Under the pieces are notes generated by a model that saw nothing but the letters and a program-made list of their open reading frames with translations, had not been told where the DNA came from and did not search any database. 25,315 bases of DNA from positions 16,162 through 41,476 of the forward strand of contig DHRK01000065.1 of the NCBI GenBank assembly GCA_002410325.1. Direction: 5' to 3'. This DNA comes from Syntrophomonas sp. UBA5314 (GTDB lineage Bacteria > Bacillota > Syntrophomonadia > Syntrophomonadales > Syntrophomonadaceae). Below, one piece after another: positions 16,765 to 24,619 of this stretch. Position 1 is the stretch's first letter. Each line of letters opens with the position of its first letter. The position numbers were made by a program, and so were the translations under genes.

Positions 16765-17361
16765 ATGAATGATGAAACGAGATGTGGAGAGGTTCAGCGC
16801 CGGACGGCCGAAACCGAAGTGCTCCTGCAACTGGAGCTGGACGGAACCGGCAAGCACCAGATAGATACCGAGATACCGTTTCTGAATCATATGCTGACCC
16901 TTTTTGCCGTGCACAGTCTGTGCGACCTGCAGGTAACGGCCCGTGGAGATGTGGAGGTCGACGATCATCACAGCGTAGAGGATATCGGTATATGTCTGGG
17001 TGAAGCCCTGCGGCTGGCCTTAAAAGACAAGCGGGGCATCCGCCGCTATGGCGAGGCCTGCCTGCCCATGGATGAGTCGCTGGCCCGGGTGGTTATTGAC
17101 CTGTCCGGAAGGCCCTGCCTGGTCTACGAAGTTCCCCTGGAACGGGAGCAGCTGGGCAGCCTGGCGGTGGAAAACATACGGGAATTTTTCCAGGCCGTGA
17201 CCAACAATGCCGCCATGAATCTACATATCGATCTACTGCGCGGCAGCAATACCCACCATAAAATTGAAGCTATTTTCAAGGCTTTCGCCCGGGCCCTTAA
17301 AATGGCCGTAGAGCTGGAGCCGCGCCTGGAAGGGGTATGGTCCTCGAAGGGCAATCTTTAA
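16765..17361 (+). CDS. hisB: Imidazoleglycerol-phosphate dehydratase (monofunctional HisB)
   Basis: HisB dehydrates imidazole glycerol phosphate to imidazole acetol phosphate with a Mn2+ centre. The 198-aa product carries the paired metal motifs DHHSVED (67-73) and THHKIE (163-168), together with FLNHML (39-44) and MDESLARVVIDLSGRP (102-117). It has no N-terminal HAD phosphatase domain, so histidinol-phosphate phosphatase must be encoded elsewhere. AAGGAG precedes the ATG at 16765. Confidence 0.96.
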   Translation: MNDETRCGEVQRRTAETEVLLQLELDGTGKHQIDTEIPFLNHMLTLFAVHSLCDLQVTARGDVEVDDHHSVEDIGICLGEALRLALKDKRGIRRYGEACLPMDESLARVVIDLSGRPCLVYEVPLEREQLGSLAVENIREFFQAVTNNAAMNLHIDLLRGSNTHHKIEAIFKAFARALKMAVELEPRLEGVWSSKGNL

Positions 17362-17394
17362 GTAATTAGTACCATTCCAATTAGGGGTAGGGAT

Positions 17395-18009
17395 ATGATT
17401 GCGATAATTGACTACGGCATGGGAAATCTGGCCAGCGTGCAAAACGCCCTGCTGAAGCTGGGTTATGATGCCATTACCACTGATAAAGCGGATGAGATCG
17501 AAAAGGCCCGGGGAGTCATGCTGCCCGGAGTAGGTGCGTTCGAGGACGCCGCCCGCAACCTGCGCTACCTGGGGCTGAATAAGACCATTTATAAAATAAT
17601 CGACCGGGGGGTGCCCTTTTTAGGGATATGCCTGGGATTGCAGCTGTTGTTCAGCGAAAGCGACGAGAACGGGCTGCATAAGGGCCTGGATATCATCCCG
17701 GGGCGGGTGGAAAGATTTCAGCTGCCCGCTCAATACAAGATCCCTCACATGGGATGGAATCAGGTAGAGAGCGTACCGGGGAGCCGCCTCTTTAACGGCG
17801 TTTCCCGGGACAGCCATTTCTATTTTGTGCACTCCTACCATGTGGTGCCCCGCGACGGAGCTTCCTGTACGGCGGGGATATGCAATTACGGCTATGACTT
17901 CGTCTGCGCCATCGAGGTGGATAACTTGATGGGCACCCAGTTTCATCCGGAAAAATCCAGCTCGAAAGGCATGCAGATACTAAAGAACTTTGGAGAGATG
18001 ACTCGATGA
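17395..18009 (+). CDS. hisH: Imidazole glycerol phosphate synthase, glutaminase subunit HisH
   Basis: HisH hydrolyses glutamine and channels ammonia to HisF. The 204-aa class I amidotransferase has Cys79 (FLGICLGLQLL), His184 and Glu186 (GTQFHPEKSS) as catalytic triad, the N-terminal IAIIDYGMGNLASV (2-15) and PGVGAFEDA (44-52). PHMGWN at 117-122 is typical of HisH rather than other amidotransferases. GGGGTAGGG precedes the ATG. The stop overlaps the hisA start (ATG at 18006). Confidence 0.96.
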   Translation: MIAIIDYGMGNLASVQNALLKLGYDAITTDKADEIEKARGVMLPGVGAFEDAARNLRYLGLNKTIYKIIDRGVPFLGICLGLQLLFSESDENGLHKGLDIIPGRVERFQLPAQYKIPHMGWNQVESVPGSRLFNGVSRDSHFYFVHSYHVVPRDGASCTAGICNYGYDFVCAIEVDNLMGTQFHPEKSSSKGMQILKNFGEMTR

Positions 18010-18734
18010 TCATATACCCGGCGATCGATTTAAAGGAAGGACAATGCGTCCGTTTGGTGCAGGGAAGGGCTGAAGCTAAAACGGTTTATTCCCAAAATCC
18101 GGCCCGGGTGGCCCGGGGGTTTGAGGAACAAGGGGCGGTTTTCCTGCACGTGGTAGACCTGGACGGGGCGTTTGAAGGCCGGCCGGCCAACCTGGAAGCT
18201 ATACGGGCCATTGCCGGAGCCATAAGCATTCCCTTTCAGGTGGGAGGGGGCTTAAGGACCAGGGAAAACGTACTGGAACTGCTTCAGGCCGGGGCCAACC
18301 GGGTAATTATAGGAACCCGGGCGGTCAAGTCTCCTGAGTTTATGGCGGAACTGATTGCGGAATTCGGACCGGAGCGGATTGTACTGGGGGTTGACGCCCG
18401 CAACGGGATGGTGGCTACCGAAGGCTGGGTGGAAACCTCCACTCTAAAGGCAGCCGAACTGGGCCGCAGAATGAAAGAGCTGGGGATAATAAACGCAGTA
18501 TATACCGACGTATCGCGGGATGGACTTTTACAGGGACCCAATCTCGATTCCATAAGGGAGATGGCCCTGGAAACCGGTCTTAAAATAATCGCTTCCGGCG
18601 GGGTGAGCAGTATGGAGAATATCCGGCAGCTCAGGGGAATGGAGGAACTGGGGGTAAGCGGAGCCATCATCGGCAAAGCCCTTTATGAAGGGAAAATTAT
18701 TCTCAGTGAGGCGCTGCGGGAAGCAAATCTGTAA
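18006..18734 (+). CDS. hisA: ProFAR isomerase HisA
   Basis: HisA isomerises ProFAR to PRFAR, a beta-alpha barrel enzyme. The 242-aa product has catalytic Asp8 (IYPAIDLKEGQCVRL) and Asp130 (LGVDARNG), FQVGGGLRT (77-85) as the first phosphate loop and the second phosphate-binding ASGGVSS near the C terminus, reflecting the half-barrel duplication shared with HisF. VATEGWVE near 136-143 is specific to HisA. It is translationally coupled to hisH by overlap; hisF follows after 15 nt with GGAGTG. Confidence 0.96.
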   Translation: MIIYPAIDLKEGQCVRLVQGRAEAKTVYSQNPARVARGFEEQGAVFLHVVDLDGAFEGRPANLEAIRAIAGAISIPFQVGGGLRTRENVLELLQAGANRVIIGTRAVKSPEFMAELIAEFGPERIVLGVDARNGMVATEGWVETSTLKAAELGRRMKELGIINAVYTDVSRDGLLQGPNLDSIREMALETGLKIIASGGVSSMENIRQLRGMEELGVSGAIIGKALYEGKIILSEALREANL

Positions 18735-18749
18735 ATGGAGTGAAAACCG

Positions 18750-19508
18750 ATGCTGGCCAAACGAATTATACCCTGTCTTGACGTGCATGAGGGCAGGGTG
18801 GTTAAAGGAATAAACTTTGTAAATCTGCGGGATGCCGGAGACCCGGTGGAATTGGCCGCCTATTACGACGCCGAGGGTGCGGATGAACTCGTATTTCTGG
18901 ATATCAGCGCTTCCTACGAAGGCCGCCAGACCATGGTGGAGGTGGTAAGAAAAACCGCTTGTGAGGTTTTTATGCCTTTTGCAGTGGGGGGCGGGATTCG
19001 CAATCTGGACGATATCCGGACCATGCTCAAAGCCGGAGCGGACAAGGTGTCTATCAACTCGGCCGCTATCCGCGATCCGGGTCTGGTCAGGGATGCGGCT
19101 TTGAGGTTCGGCAGCCAGTGCATCGTGGTAGCTATTGATGCCCGCGCCGGTAAAAAGGGTTCCTGGGAAGTATATATTGACGGCGGGCGGGTGCCCACCG
19201 GGATAGACGCCCTGGAATGGGCCCGGCGGGTGGAAGACCTGGGTGCCGGGGAAATCCTGCTGACCAGCATGGATAAGGATGGAACCAAAGACGGATACGA
19301 TCTGCCCTTAACCGCAGCCATCAGTGAGGCGGCCGGGATACCGGTCATCGCTTCGGGCGGGGCGGGCAACCTGGAACACCTCTATGAAGCCATCAGTCAA
19401 GGCCAGGCCGATGCCGTGCTCTGCGCTTCCATATTCCACTACCGTGAATACACCGTTAAACAGGCCAAGGAATACCTGTCTGCCAAAGGAGTTGCAATAA
19501 GACTATGA
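18750..19508 (+). CDS. hisF: Imidazole glycerol phosphate synthase, cyclase subunit HisF
   Basis: HisF uses ammonia from HisH to split and cyclise PRFAR into imidazole glycerol phosphate and AICAR; the AICAR re-enters the purine pathway at PurH, linking the two operons. The 252-aa barrel has catalytic Asp11 (IIPCLDVHEGRVVKG) and Asp130 (VVAIDARAG), VGGGIRNLDD near 79-88 and ASGGAGNLEH for phosphate binding. Length is standard. The stop overlaps the hisIE ATG. Confidence 0.97.
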   Translation: MLAKRIIPCLDVHEGRVVKGINFVNLRDAGDPVELAAYYDAEGADELVFLDISASYEGRQTMVEVVRKTACEVFMPFAVGGGIRNLDDIRTMLKAGADKVSINSAAIRDPGLVRDAALRFGSQCIVVAIDARAGKKGSWEVYIDGGRVPTGIDALEWARRVEDLGAGEILLTSMDKDGTKDGYDLPLTAAISEAAGIPVIASGGAGNLEHLYEAISQGQADAVLCASIFHYREYTVKQAKEYLSAKGVAIRL

Positions 19509-20170
19509 GTAAAACAGCATTGCTTGACGAGGTGAAATTTGACCAGCAGGGGCTGGTGCCGGCTATCATTCAGGACATAGACAGCGGGAGAGTCTTGATG
19601 ATGGCTTATATGAACCGGGACTCCCTGTTAAAGACCCTGGAAAGCGGCCGAACCTGCTTTTATTCCCGCAGCCGCCAGGAATTGTGGGTGAAGGGCGAGA
19701 CGTCCGGCCATGTTCAGAACGTGAAAGAGATCTTTTATGACTGCGACCAGGACTGCCTTCTGATCCAGGTTGAACAGGTGGGCGCCGCCTGTCATACCGG
19801 GCATTATTCATGTTTTTACCGCAGTATGGAAGGAGAGGAAAAGGAACTCCCGCTCTATAATCTGGAGAAAATGTACGCGGACGGGCTCCAGGGGCCGGGA
19901 ATTCTATATGAATTATACGAGATAATCAGTGGCCGCAAAGAGACGATGCCGGCTGGCTCCTACACCGCCTATTTGTTTGAAAAGGGCATCGATAAGATCC
20001 TGAAAAAAGTCGGGGAAGAAAACGCGGAAGTGATAATAGCCGCCAAGAATGCCGATAAGTCAGAACTGGTTTACGAGGTTTCCGACCTGCTCTATCATCT
20101 CCTGGTGCTTCTGGTGGAACAGGAAGTGGAGCTTTCCGATATATTTGCCGAACTGCGCTCCCGGCGTTAA
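19505..20170 (+). CDS. hisIE: Phosphoribosyl-AMP cyclohydrolase / phosphoribosyl-ATP pyrophosphatase fusion
   Basis: This 221-aa bifunctional protein performs steps two and three of histidine synthesis. The N-terminal HisI domain (about 1-115) has SGRTCFYSRSRQELWVKG (47-64), the metal site DCDQDC (79-84), and Cys96 and Cys103 (ACHTGHYSCF). The C-terminal HisE domain (about 133-221) is an all-helical MazG-like fold with Glu-rich KVGEENAEVIIAAKN (168-182) and EVSDLLYHLLVLL (191-203). It is the last his gene. Its TAA overlaps by 4 bp with the stop of the convergent minus-strand gene, leaving no intergenic space for a terminator. Confidence 0.96.
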   Translation: MSKTALLDEVKFDQQGLVPAIIQDIDSGRVLMMAYMNRDSLLKTLESGRTCFYSRSRQELWVKGETSGHVQNVKEIFYDCDQDCLLIQVEQVGAACHTGHYSCFYRSMEGEEKELPLYNLEKMYADGLQGPGILYELYEIISGRKETMPAGSYTAYLFEKGIDKILKKVGEENAEVIIAAKNADKSELVYEVSDLLYHLLVLLVEQEVELSDIFAELRSRR

Positions 20171-21531
20171 ATTGGTTCCTGGCTGCGGGCGGAGCCTTCA
20201 GCCGGAGTTTGGGCCGGCTTTAGCCGGGAGGCGCGCAGCCAACCGATGCGCAGCCCTTCCATCCGGTTTACTTCGATCTTCAGGTCGTCCTGAATGATAA
20301 AGTCCCCTTCCCGGGGTCGTTTGCCCAGACGGCCGAAGACAAAACCGGCCAGGGTGTTATAGCCGTTCCCTTCTTCTTCATCCAGGTGAAAGCCCAGCTC
20401 CCGGCTGGCATCATCCAGCAGCACCAGGCCGTTGACCAGGATAGAACCGTCTTCCTGATGCACCAGAAGAGGCTCTTCCTCATCGAATTCATCCTGAATC
20501 TCACCCACCAGCTCCTCCAGGATATCTTCCATAGTGACAATACCGGCCGTCCCGCCGTATTCGTCTAGAATCACGGCCAGATGCTGGTGCCGCCTTTGGA
20601 ACTCAGCCAGAAGCCGGTCAACCGGCATCCCCTCAGGTATGTAGATGATTTCCCGTTTTATCTCGGCGATATTTTGGATGGGGGAAGTGCGAAAGAGGAG
20701 ATCCTTGATGTGGATCAGCCCGACCACCTGATCGGGGCTCCCCTCCACCAGGGGAAAACGGGTATGGCCGGCTTTTTTAGCTCTGCTCAGGTTTTCTTCC
20801 AGGCTGAGATGGGTGTCCAAAAAAACCACGTCCGGTCTGGGCACCATGATTTCTTCAGCCACCCTTTCCTCAAAACGAAACACGTTTTGCAAAAGCTCCT
20901 GTTCGGTTTGATTGATCTGTCCGCCGTGGTAGCTTTCAGCTATAATCATGCGCAGTTCTTCTTCAGTATGGGTTATATCGTGCTCGCTTTCCAGGCGTAT
21001 GCCCATCAAACGCAGGACCCGGTTGGCAGTGCCGTTTAAAACCACCACCGCCGGGTAGAAAATATAATAAAAACGATGCATGGGACCGGCCAGAAAAAGA
21101 GCCATCTTTTCCGCTTTTTGAATGGCCAGGGATTTGGGGGCCAGTTCCCCGAAAACCACATGCATAAAGGTAATCAGGCTAAATGCGATAACAAAAGCTA
21201 TGGATGTCTCCAGGGCCGGTGAGACCAGGCCCCAGGATATAAGCAGGGGATGGATTAGAGAGGACACCGCGGGTTCTCCCAACCAGCCCAGGCCCAGGCT
21301 GGCCAGGGTTATTCCCAATTGACTCACTGAAAGATAGGCGTCGATGTGCTGAATACTGTCCTGAACCGCCGGGGCTCTTTTGTTACCTTCCTCAACCAGT
21401 TGGGCTATGCGGGTGGGCCGCACCCTCACGAAAGCGAACTCGGCAGCCACAAAAAGTCCATTAAGGACGATCAGGAAAAGTGCCCCCAGTATCTTTATAC
21501 TGCTAAACCAGACGCCTGTTTCATCTAACAT
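20167..21531 (-). CDS. CNNM / CBS / CorC-HlyC domain membrane protein (hemolysin-C family)
   Basis: The 454-aa protein has the architecture of bacterial CNNM transporters often annotated as hemolysin or YtfL/YrkA-like. The N-terminal CNNM domain has about four membrane segments (roughly 12-32, 66-95, 108-130 and 145-172), with AAEFAFVRVR and FGELAPKSLA as hallmarks. A CBS pair follows (about 229-285 and 295-345, with VPRPDVVFLD and EYGGTAGIVTMED), then a CorC_HlyC domain (about 358-435). Related proteins export or sense Mg2+ or Co2+; the ion here is not deducible. AAGGAG lies 11 nt before the ATG. The gene is convergent with hisIE and overlaps its stop. Confidence 0.9.
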   Translation of the reverse strand: MLDETGVWFSSIKILGALFLIVLNGLFVAAEFAFVRVRPTRIAQLVEEGNKRAPAVQDSIQHIDAYLSVSQLGITLASLGLGWLGEPAVSSLIHPLLISWGLVSPALETSIAFVIAFSLITFMHVVFGELAPKSLAIQKAEKMALFLAGPMHRFYYIFYPAVVVLNGTANRVLRLMGIRLESEHDITHTEEELRMIIAESYHGGQINQTEQELLQNVFRFEERVAEEIMVPRPDVVFLDTHLSLEENLSRAKKAGHTRFPLVEGSPDQVVGLIHIKDLLFRTSPIQNIAEIKREIIYIPEGMPVDRLLAEFQRRHQHLAVILDEYGGTAGIVTMEDILEELVGEIQDEFDEEEPLLVHQEDGSILVNGLVLLDDASRELGFHLDEEEGNGYNTLAGFVFGRLGKRPREGDFIIQDDLKIEVNRMEGLRIGWLRASRLKPAQTPAEGSARSQEPI

Positions 21532-21582
21532 GGGGAAGTTTTCTCCTTAATAGTGAAATTAGGAATCCATGGGCTGTTAAGT

Positions 21583-21591
21583 TGTTATAAT
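21583..21591 (+). promoter_or_regulatory. Extended -10 promoter-like sequence facing the palindrome
   Basis: TGTTATAAT contains a perfect TATAAT (21586-21591) with the TG extension one base upstream, on the plus strand, inside the gap between two minus-strand genes. No good -35 is seen. If active, transcription would begin near 21598 and run into the hairpins at 21695-21837. No plus-strand protein gene lies downstream, so the product would be a short RNA antisense to the propeller gene 3' end, or nothing. Confidence 0.25.
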
Positions 21592-21694
21592 CTGCGCTAT
21601 ATAGGAACTTACCATTCAATTACATCTTAGCATAAAAAACCTACCGGGTAATGGAGAATTGTGGAAGAAGCCGCGGCATTAAATATAGAGCCGT

Positions 21695-21712
21695 GGGCAG
21701 GTGAGCCTGCCC
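21695..21712. repeat. Perfect 7-bp GC-rich hairpin beside the palindrome
   Basis: GGGCAGG (21695-21701) and CCTGCCC (21706-21712) pair perfectly around a TGAG tetraloop. It directly adjoins the larger palindrome that starts at 21714. There is no T-tract on either side, so it is not by itself an intrinsic terminator. Confidence 0.6.
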
Positions 21713-21713
21713 C

Positions 21714-21837
21714 GCAGACCGTCAAAAAAGGTGAATCTCTGCGTCATTACCAGAACCCACTCAATCAACGTATTCCTATACGCCTCAATCGCGGCTTCTG
21801 GTATTTCCTTGACCTTCACCTTTTTTGATCGCTCTGC
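21714..21837. repeat. 124-bp imperfect palindrome, possible MITE-like element or bidirectional terminator
   Basis: Four nested arm pairs share the same centre (about 21775.5): GCAGA/TCTGC (21714-21718 and 21833-21837), TCAAAAAAGGTGAA/TTCACCTTTTTTGA (21722-21735 and 21815-21828, 14 bp, centre shifted by half a base), TACCAGAA/TTCTGGTA (21748-21755 and 21796-21803) and CGTAT/ATACG around TCCT (21769-21782). It lies in the 318-bp gap at 21532-21849, 12 bp past the stop of the minus-strand beta-propeller gene. The A6/T6 tracts in opposite arms resemble a bidirectional terminator, but the length and nested symmetry also resemble small non-autonomous palindromic elements. The rest of the gap (21532-21694) holds the upstream region of the CNNM gene and the extended -10 noted separately. 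Confidence 0.65.
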
Positions 21838-21849
21838 AGCTATTAAGAA

Positions 21850-23826
21850 TTATTCCTTTAAATTAACGTTGCCGGTTAGGCCCAGGGTGGCCATGTTGTG
21901 GGCCTGAATCATTCCGTCGGACAGGGTATAGAGATTGTCGCCAATATATATGATGCGGCGGATGTTCTTTTCGTTATCATACCAGTAGTTGCCGGCTTTG
22001 GCATAATCGTCCCCGCTCAAGTGAGTGATTCTGCCCCTGTATAGCAGACCGTTTTGCAGATCGATCTGATATACGTAGGCGCCCTGGAAAGTAAAGCTGC
22101 CATAGGCCGGCCAGGAGCTGGAAGAGCTTGATTCTTTACCATCAATCTCCATGACCGTCACCGGGAAGGCCAGAAGGTTGTTCTCCTTGGAAAAAAGCAG
22201 CGCCTTGTGGTTGGTCAACAGTTCGGAATCGGTTCCCCGGTCGCCGATCACCTGACGGGACATTTCCACCGGGTTGGCTACATCACTGACATCGAACAGG
22301 GCCAGCTTCATGCCCTGATAAAAGGCCTGGCCGTCTCCGTCGCTGCCTTTGGTGACGATGGTGTCCTTGCCGAACCCGATTACATGATTTTCATCGTAGG
22401 GGTGCAGGTAGTCGCTATAGCCTGGAATCTTCAGCTTGCCAAGAATGGTGGGCGCCTGCGGATTGCTCATATCTATTACAAAGAATGGATCAACTTTGCG
22501 GAAGGTAACCATGTAGGCCCGGTTGCCCGTGAAGCGGGTGGAATAGATCTTTTCCCCGGGGGCGATGCCCTCCAGCCTGCCTACCAGGTTTAAACCCTGA
22601 TCGAGCACATAAATGTTATTGCGCGAAGTCTGCTGGTCGCTGCGCCGGACTTCGCCGGTGGTGGTAGCAATGCGAAAATACCCGTTGTAGGCATCCATTG
22701 AAAATTGGTTTATGATGGTGCCCGGCACCGTACCCTGGGCGGCATAGCTCACCCTCCCGTTGTTCAGGTCAAAGGCATGGATGATGGTTTGGCTTTCCGG
22801 GGAATAATCAACCGGCGCCGCCGAATCCTTTACGACTGCCGGAGGATGATATTCGTAGTTGCTTAAAGCGACGTACAGGCGGCTGGCTGAAGCATAGATG
22901 TTTTCGCCATTGCCCAGATAGCTTTCCACCTGAACCGCCTGGCGGTTGTCGGTAATGTTCAGCCCGGCCACCAGTATATACCCGGGGTATATGCTGCCCG
23001 GGAAATAGCAGATCCGGTCATAGCCAATCGAACTCATGCTTTGGCTGCCGGCGCTGTCACGGTAATGGGGGAGCAGCGTCTCTTCATTCTTGACTCCATA
23101 CAGGTGAAGGTAGCGATCGCTTACCAGGTACAATGAAGAGCCTATCTTTCGCGACGAAAGGTAGCTGCCTTCCAGATCCACTTCCCTGAGTTTCAGAGGG
23201 TTGGAACGATCAGAGATATCATAGACCTGGGCGCGGGTAACCGCCATAGAATATACCGGCGGGCAATACAGCTCGCCGTTCTCCAGTGGATAGGGCTCGA
23301 AAATGGGATCATATTCGTTGAGCTGGCCGATCAAAACCAGATAATTATTATCCACATATATTTCCAGAGGTGTATACGCTTTATCGGCCACCCCTATTTC
23401 CGATACCAGCTCCATATCTGAGGCGGGCACCGCCTTGACTATAAGCAGGCGTTTGCCACTCACCTGGTATATGTACTGGCCGTCGGTTTTGACCAGATCG
23501 GCTTCATCCACGCCGGCGACCTGGGTGTTGGTTTGAGAATACTGGCCCGGAGCTGGAACAGGGGAGGCTTCATTTTGTGCCGCAGTGGTTTTGGCAGTGT
23601 CCGTCCCACCGACAAACATGTCAGGAGCGTAGCGTTCGTACCGGTTCTGGTACTGCTCGAGCAATTCCAGCAGCTTTTCTTTGGATTCCACCCGGGGCAG
23701 GCTGGCTGCCTCGACGTTGGTCGGCTGTTCGGGAAAGCACCAGGTCAGAGCAGCCAGCAGGATCAGCAGGCCGGTAAAAAAAATCACCGGTCTTTTTTTG
23801 AAGGGTTGTTTTGCAGGTTTGTCCAT
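21850..23826 (-). CDS. Secreted beta-propeller domain protein (COG4880-like)
   Basis: The 658-aa protein starts with a basic segment and a hydrophobic helix (about 13-29) followed by VEA-AS near 38-42, a plausible signal peptidase I site after residue 40; retention as a membrane anchor is also possible. GVDEADLVKTDGQYIYQVSG at 105-124 is the hallmark of the secreted C-terminal beta-propeller family distantly related to WD-40 repeats. The rest shows repeated beta-strand blades such as VQVESYLGNGENIYAS, NRAYMVTFRKVDPFFVIDMS and NHKALLFSKENNLLAFPVTV. A run of six serines occurs near the C terminus (KESSSSSSW). Molecular function is unknown for the family. The ATG has GGGAGAGGT just upstream and its own promoter candidate. 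Confidence 0.85.
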   Translation of the reverse strand: MDKPAKQPFKKRPVIFFTGLLILLAALTWCFPEQPTNVEAASLPRVESKEKLLELLEQYQNRYERYAPDMFVGGTDTAKTTAAQNEASPVPAPGQYSQTNTQVAGVDEADLVKTDGQYIYQVSGKRLLIVKAVPASDMELVSEIGVADKAYTPLEIYVDNNYLVLIGQLNEYDPIFEPYPLENGELYCPPVYSMAVTRAQVYDISDRSNPLKLREVDLEGSYLSSRKIGSSLYLVSDRYLHLYGVKNEETLLPHYRDSAGSQSMSSIGYDRICYFPGSIYPGYILVAGLNITDNRQAVQVESYLGNGENIYASASRLYVALSNYEYHPPAVVKDSAAPVDYSPESQTIIHAFDLNNGRVSYAAQGTVPGTIINQFSMDAYNGYFRIATTTGEVRRSDQQTSRNNIYVLDQGLNLVGRLEGIAPGEKIYSTRFTGNRAYMVTFRKVDPFFVIDMSNPQAPTILGKLKIPGYSDYLHPYDENHVIGFGKDTIVTKGSDGDGQAFYQGMKLALFDVSDVANPVEMSRQVIGDRGTDSELLTNHKALLFSKENNLLAFPVTVMEIDGKESSSSSSWPAYGSFTFQGAYVYQIDLQNGLLYRGRITHLSGDDYAKAGNYWYDNEKNIRRIIYIGDNLYTLSDGMIQAHNMATLGLTGNVNLKE

Positions 23827-23849
23827 AATTACCTCTCCCTAGTAGTCTT

Positions 23850-23879
23850 TATATAGCATACGCCATACTTTTACTACAA
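23850..23879 (-). promoter_or_regulatory. Candidate promoter of the beta-propeller gene
   Basis: Read on the minus strand, TTGTAG (complement of 23874-23879) is separated by 18 nt from TATATA (complement of 23850-23855), and the -10 is preceded by TGC, giving an extended -10. Transcription would start near 23843, about 17 nt before the start codon, which leaves just enough room for the GGGAGAGGT ribosome binding site. Confidence 0.5.
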
Positions 23880-23909
23880 CTTACACCGGGATAAATCCGG
23901 TTAGAAGGT

Positions 23910-24533
23910 TCAAAAATCTATATATCCATGCGGATATATACCCAGGTAGTAAGAAACCAGGGCCTTGTTAGGACCTTCGCTGTTGGCGCACAGTTCGATA
24001 TAAGCGTCCTGAAAGCTGGTGGAGCTTATTATGGCCTGGTTCCGGTTTTGCGCCACCCAGACGGGACCTTCGCTCCAGCCGGGCAGAATGATCTGAACCA
24101 GGGCGGACAGTTCTGCCGCCGCCGGAGTCGTTACTATTACCTGGTAAGCCATAATTTTGTCCAGTTGCTTATCGCTAAAAATGTTGATGTTTAATGAACG
24201 GTCTTGATTGGAGCCTTTCACCCATTTGGTTTCAGGCTGCCGGGCAGCCTGTTCGCTGAACTGAACGCCCTTGCTTTCATAGGTGGCGACCAGCTGATTA
24301 TAGATGCTTCTGTCACCTGACGCAGGACTGAATGAAGCGCGGTAAGCGCTTTGGTATACCCAGGCAGCGCTGGCCAGGGCAATAACAGTGAGCGCCAGGG
24401 CCATGATAAAGATGGGTTTGGCATATCTGCCCAACCGGGTTTTCTCAAAATAGGACTGGAAACGGCTGTCTGTGACAACCAGTACCGCAATCAAAATAAC
24501 GAAAAACAACAAAATAAGAAAAACACTCAACAT
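23910..24533 (-). CDS. Hypothetical membrane protein with two N-terminal helices, 207 aa
   Basis: I do not recognise this family. Two strong hydrophobic helices lie at about residues 2-20 and 39-60, joined by a short charged loop (TDSRFQSYFEKTRLGRYAKP). The remaining 145 residues look like a mixed alpha/beta soluble domain, probably outside the membrane, with one Cys (CANSEG) and a C-terminal YYLGIYPHGYIDF. The start is set at ATG 24533: AGGGGT on the minus strand (24541-24546) is 7 nt upstream. A GTG at 24542, which would add three residues, overlaps that site. It lies between the lipoprotein isomerase gene and the beta-propeller gene, all on the same strand, with a 77-nt and an 83-nt gap, so a common envelope-related role is possible but unproven. 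Confidence 0.65.
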   Translation of the reverse strand: MLSVFLILLFFVILIAVLVVTDSRFQSYFEKTRLGRYAKPIFIMALALTVIALASAAWVYQSAYRASFSPASGDRSIYNQLVATYESKGVQFSEQAARQPETKWVKGSNQDRSLNINIFSDKQLDKIMAYQVIVTTPAAAELSALVQIILPGWSEGPVWVAQNRNQAIISSTSFQDAYIELCANSEGPNKALVSYYLGIYPHGYIDF

Positions 24534-24619
24534 ATAACTCACCCCTAAATGGAAGTAATTAGAATTTCTACATTAAAATCCCAAATCCTTCCAAGCGGGG
24601 GGGTTAATTTTTTATAACA

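Noticed and set aside
21701..21907. 68-codon plus-strand frame over the palindrome
   Set aside because: It reads through both arms of the palindrome and into the antisense of the propeller gene, with no convincing ribosome binding site.
23885..23901. ACCGG/CCGGT hairpin after the 207-aa membrane protein gene as terminator
   Set aside because: Only 5 bp of stem and no T-tract on the minus strand after it.
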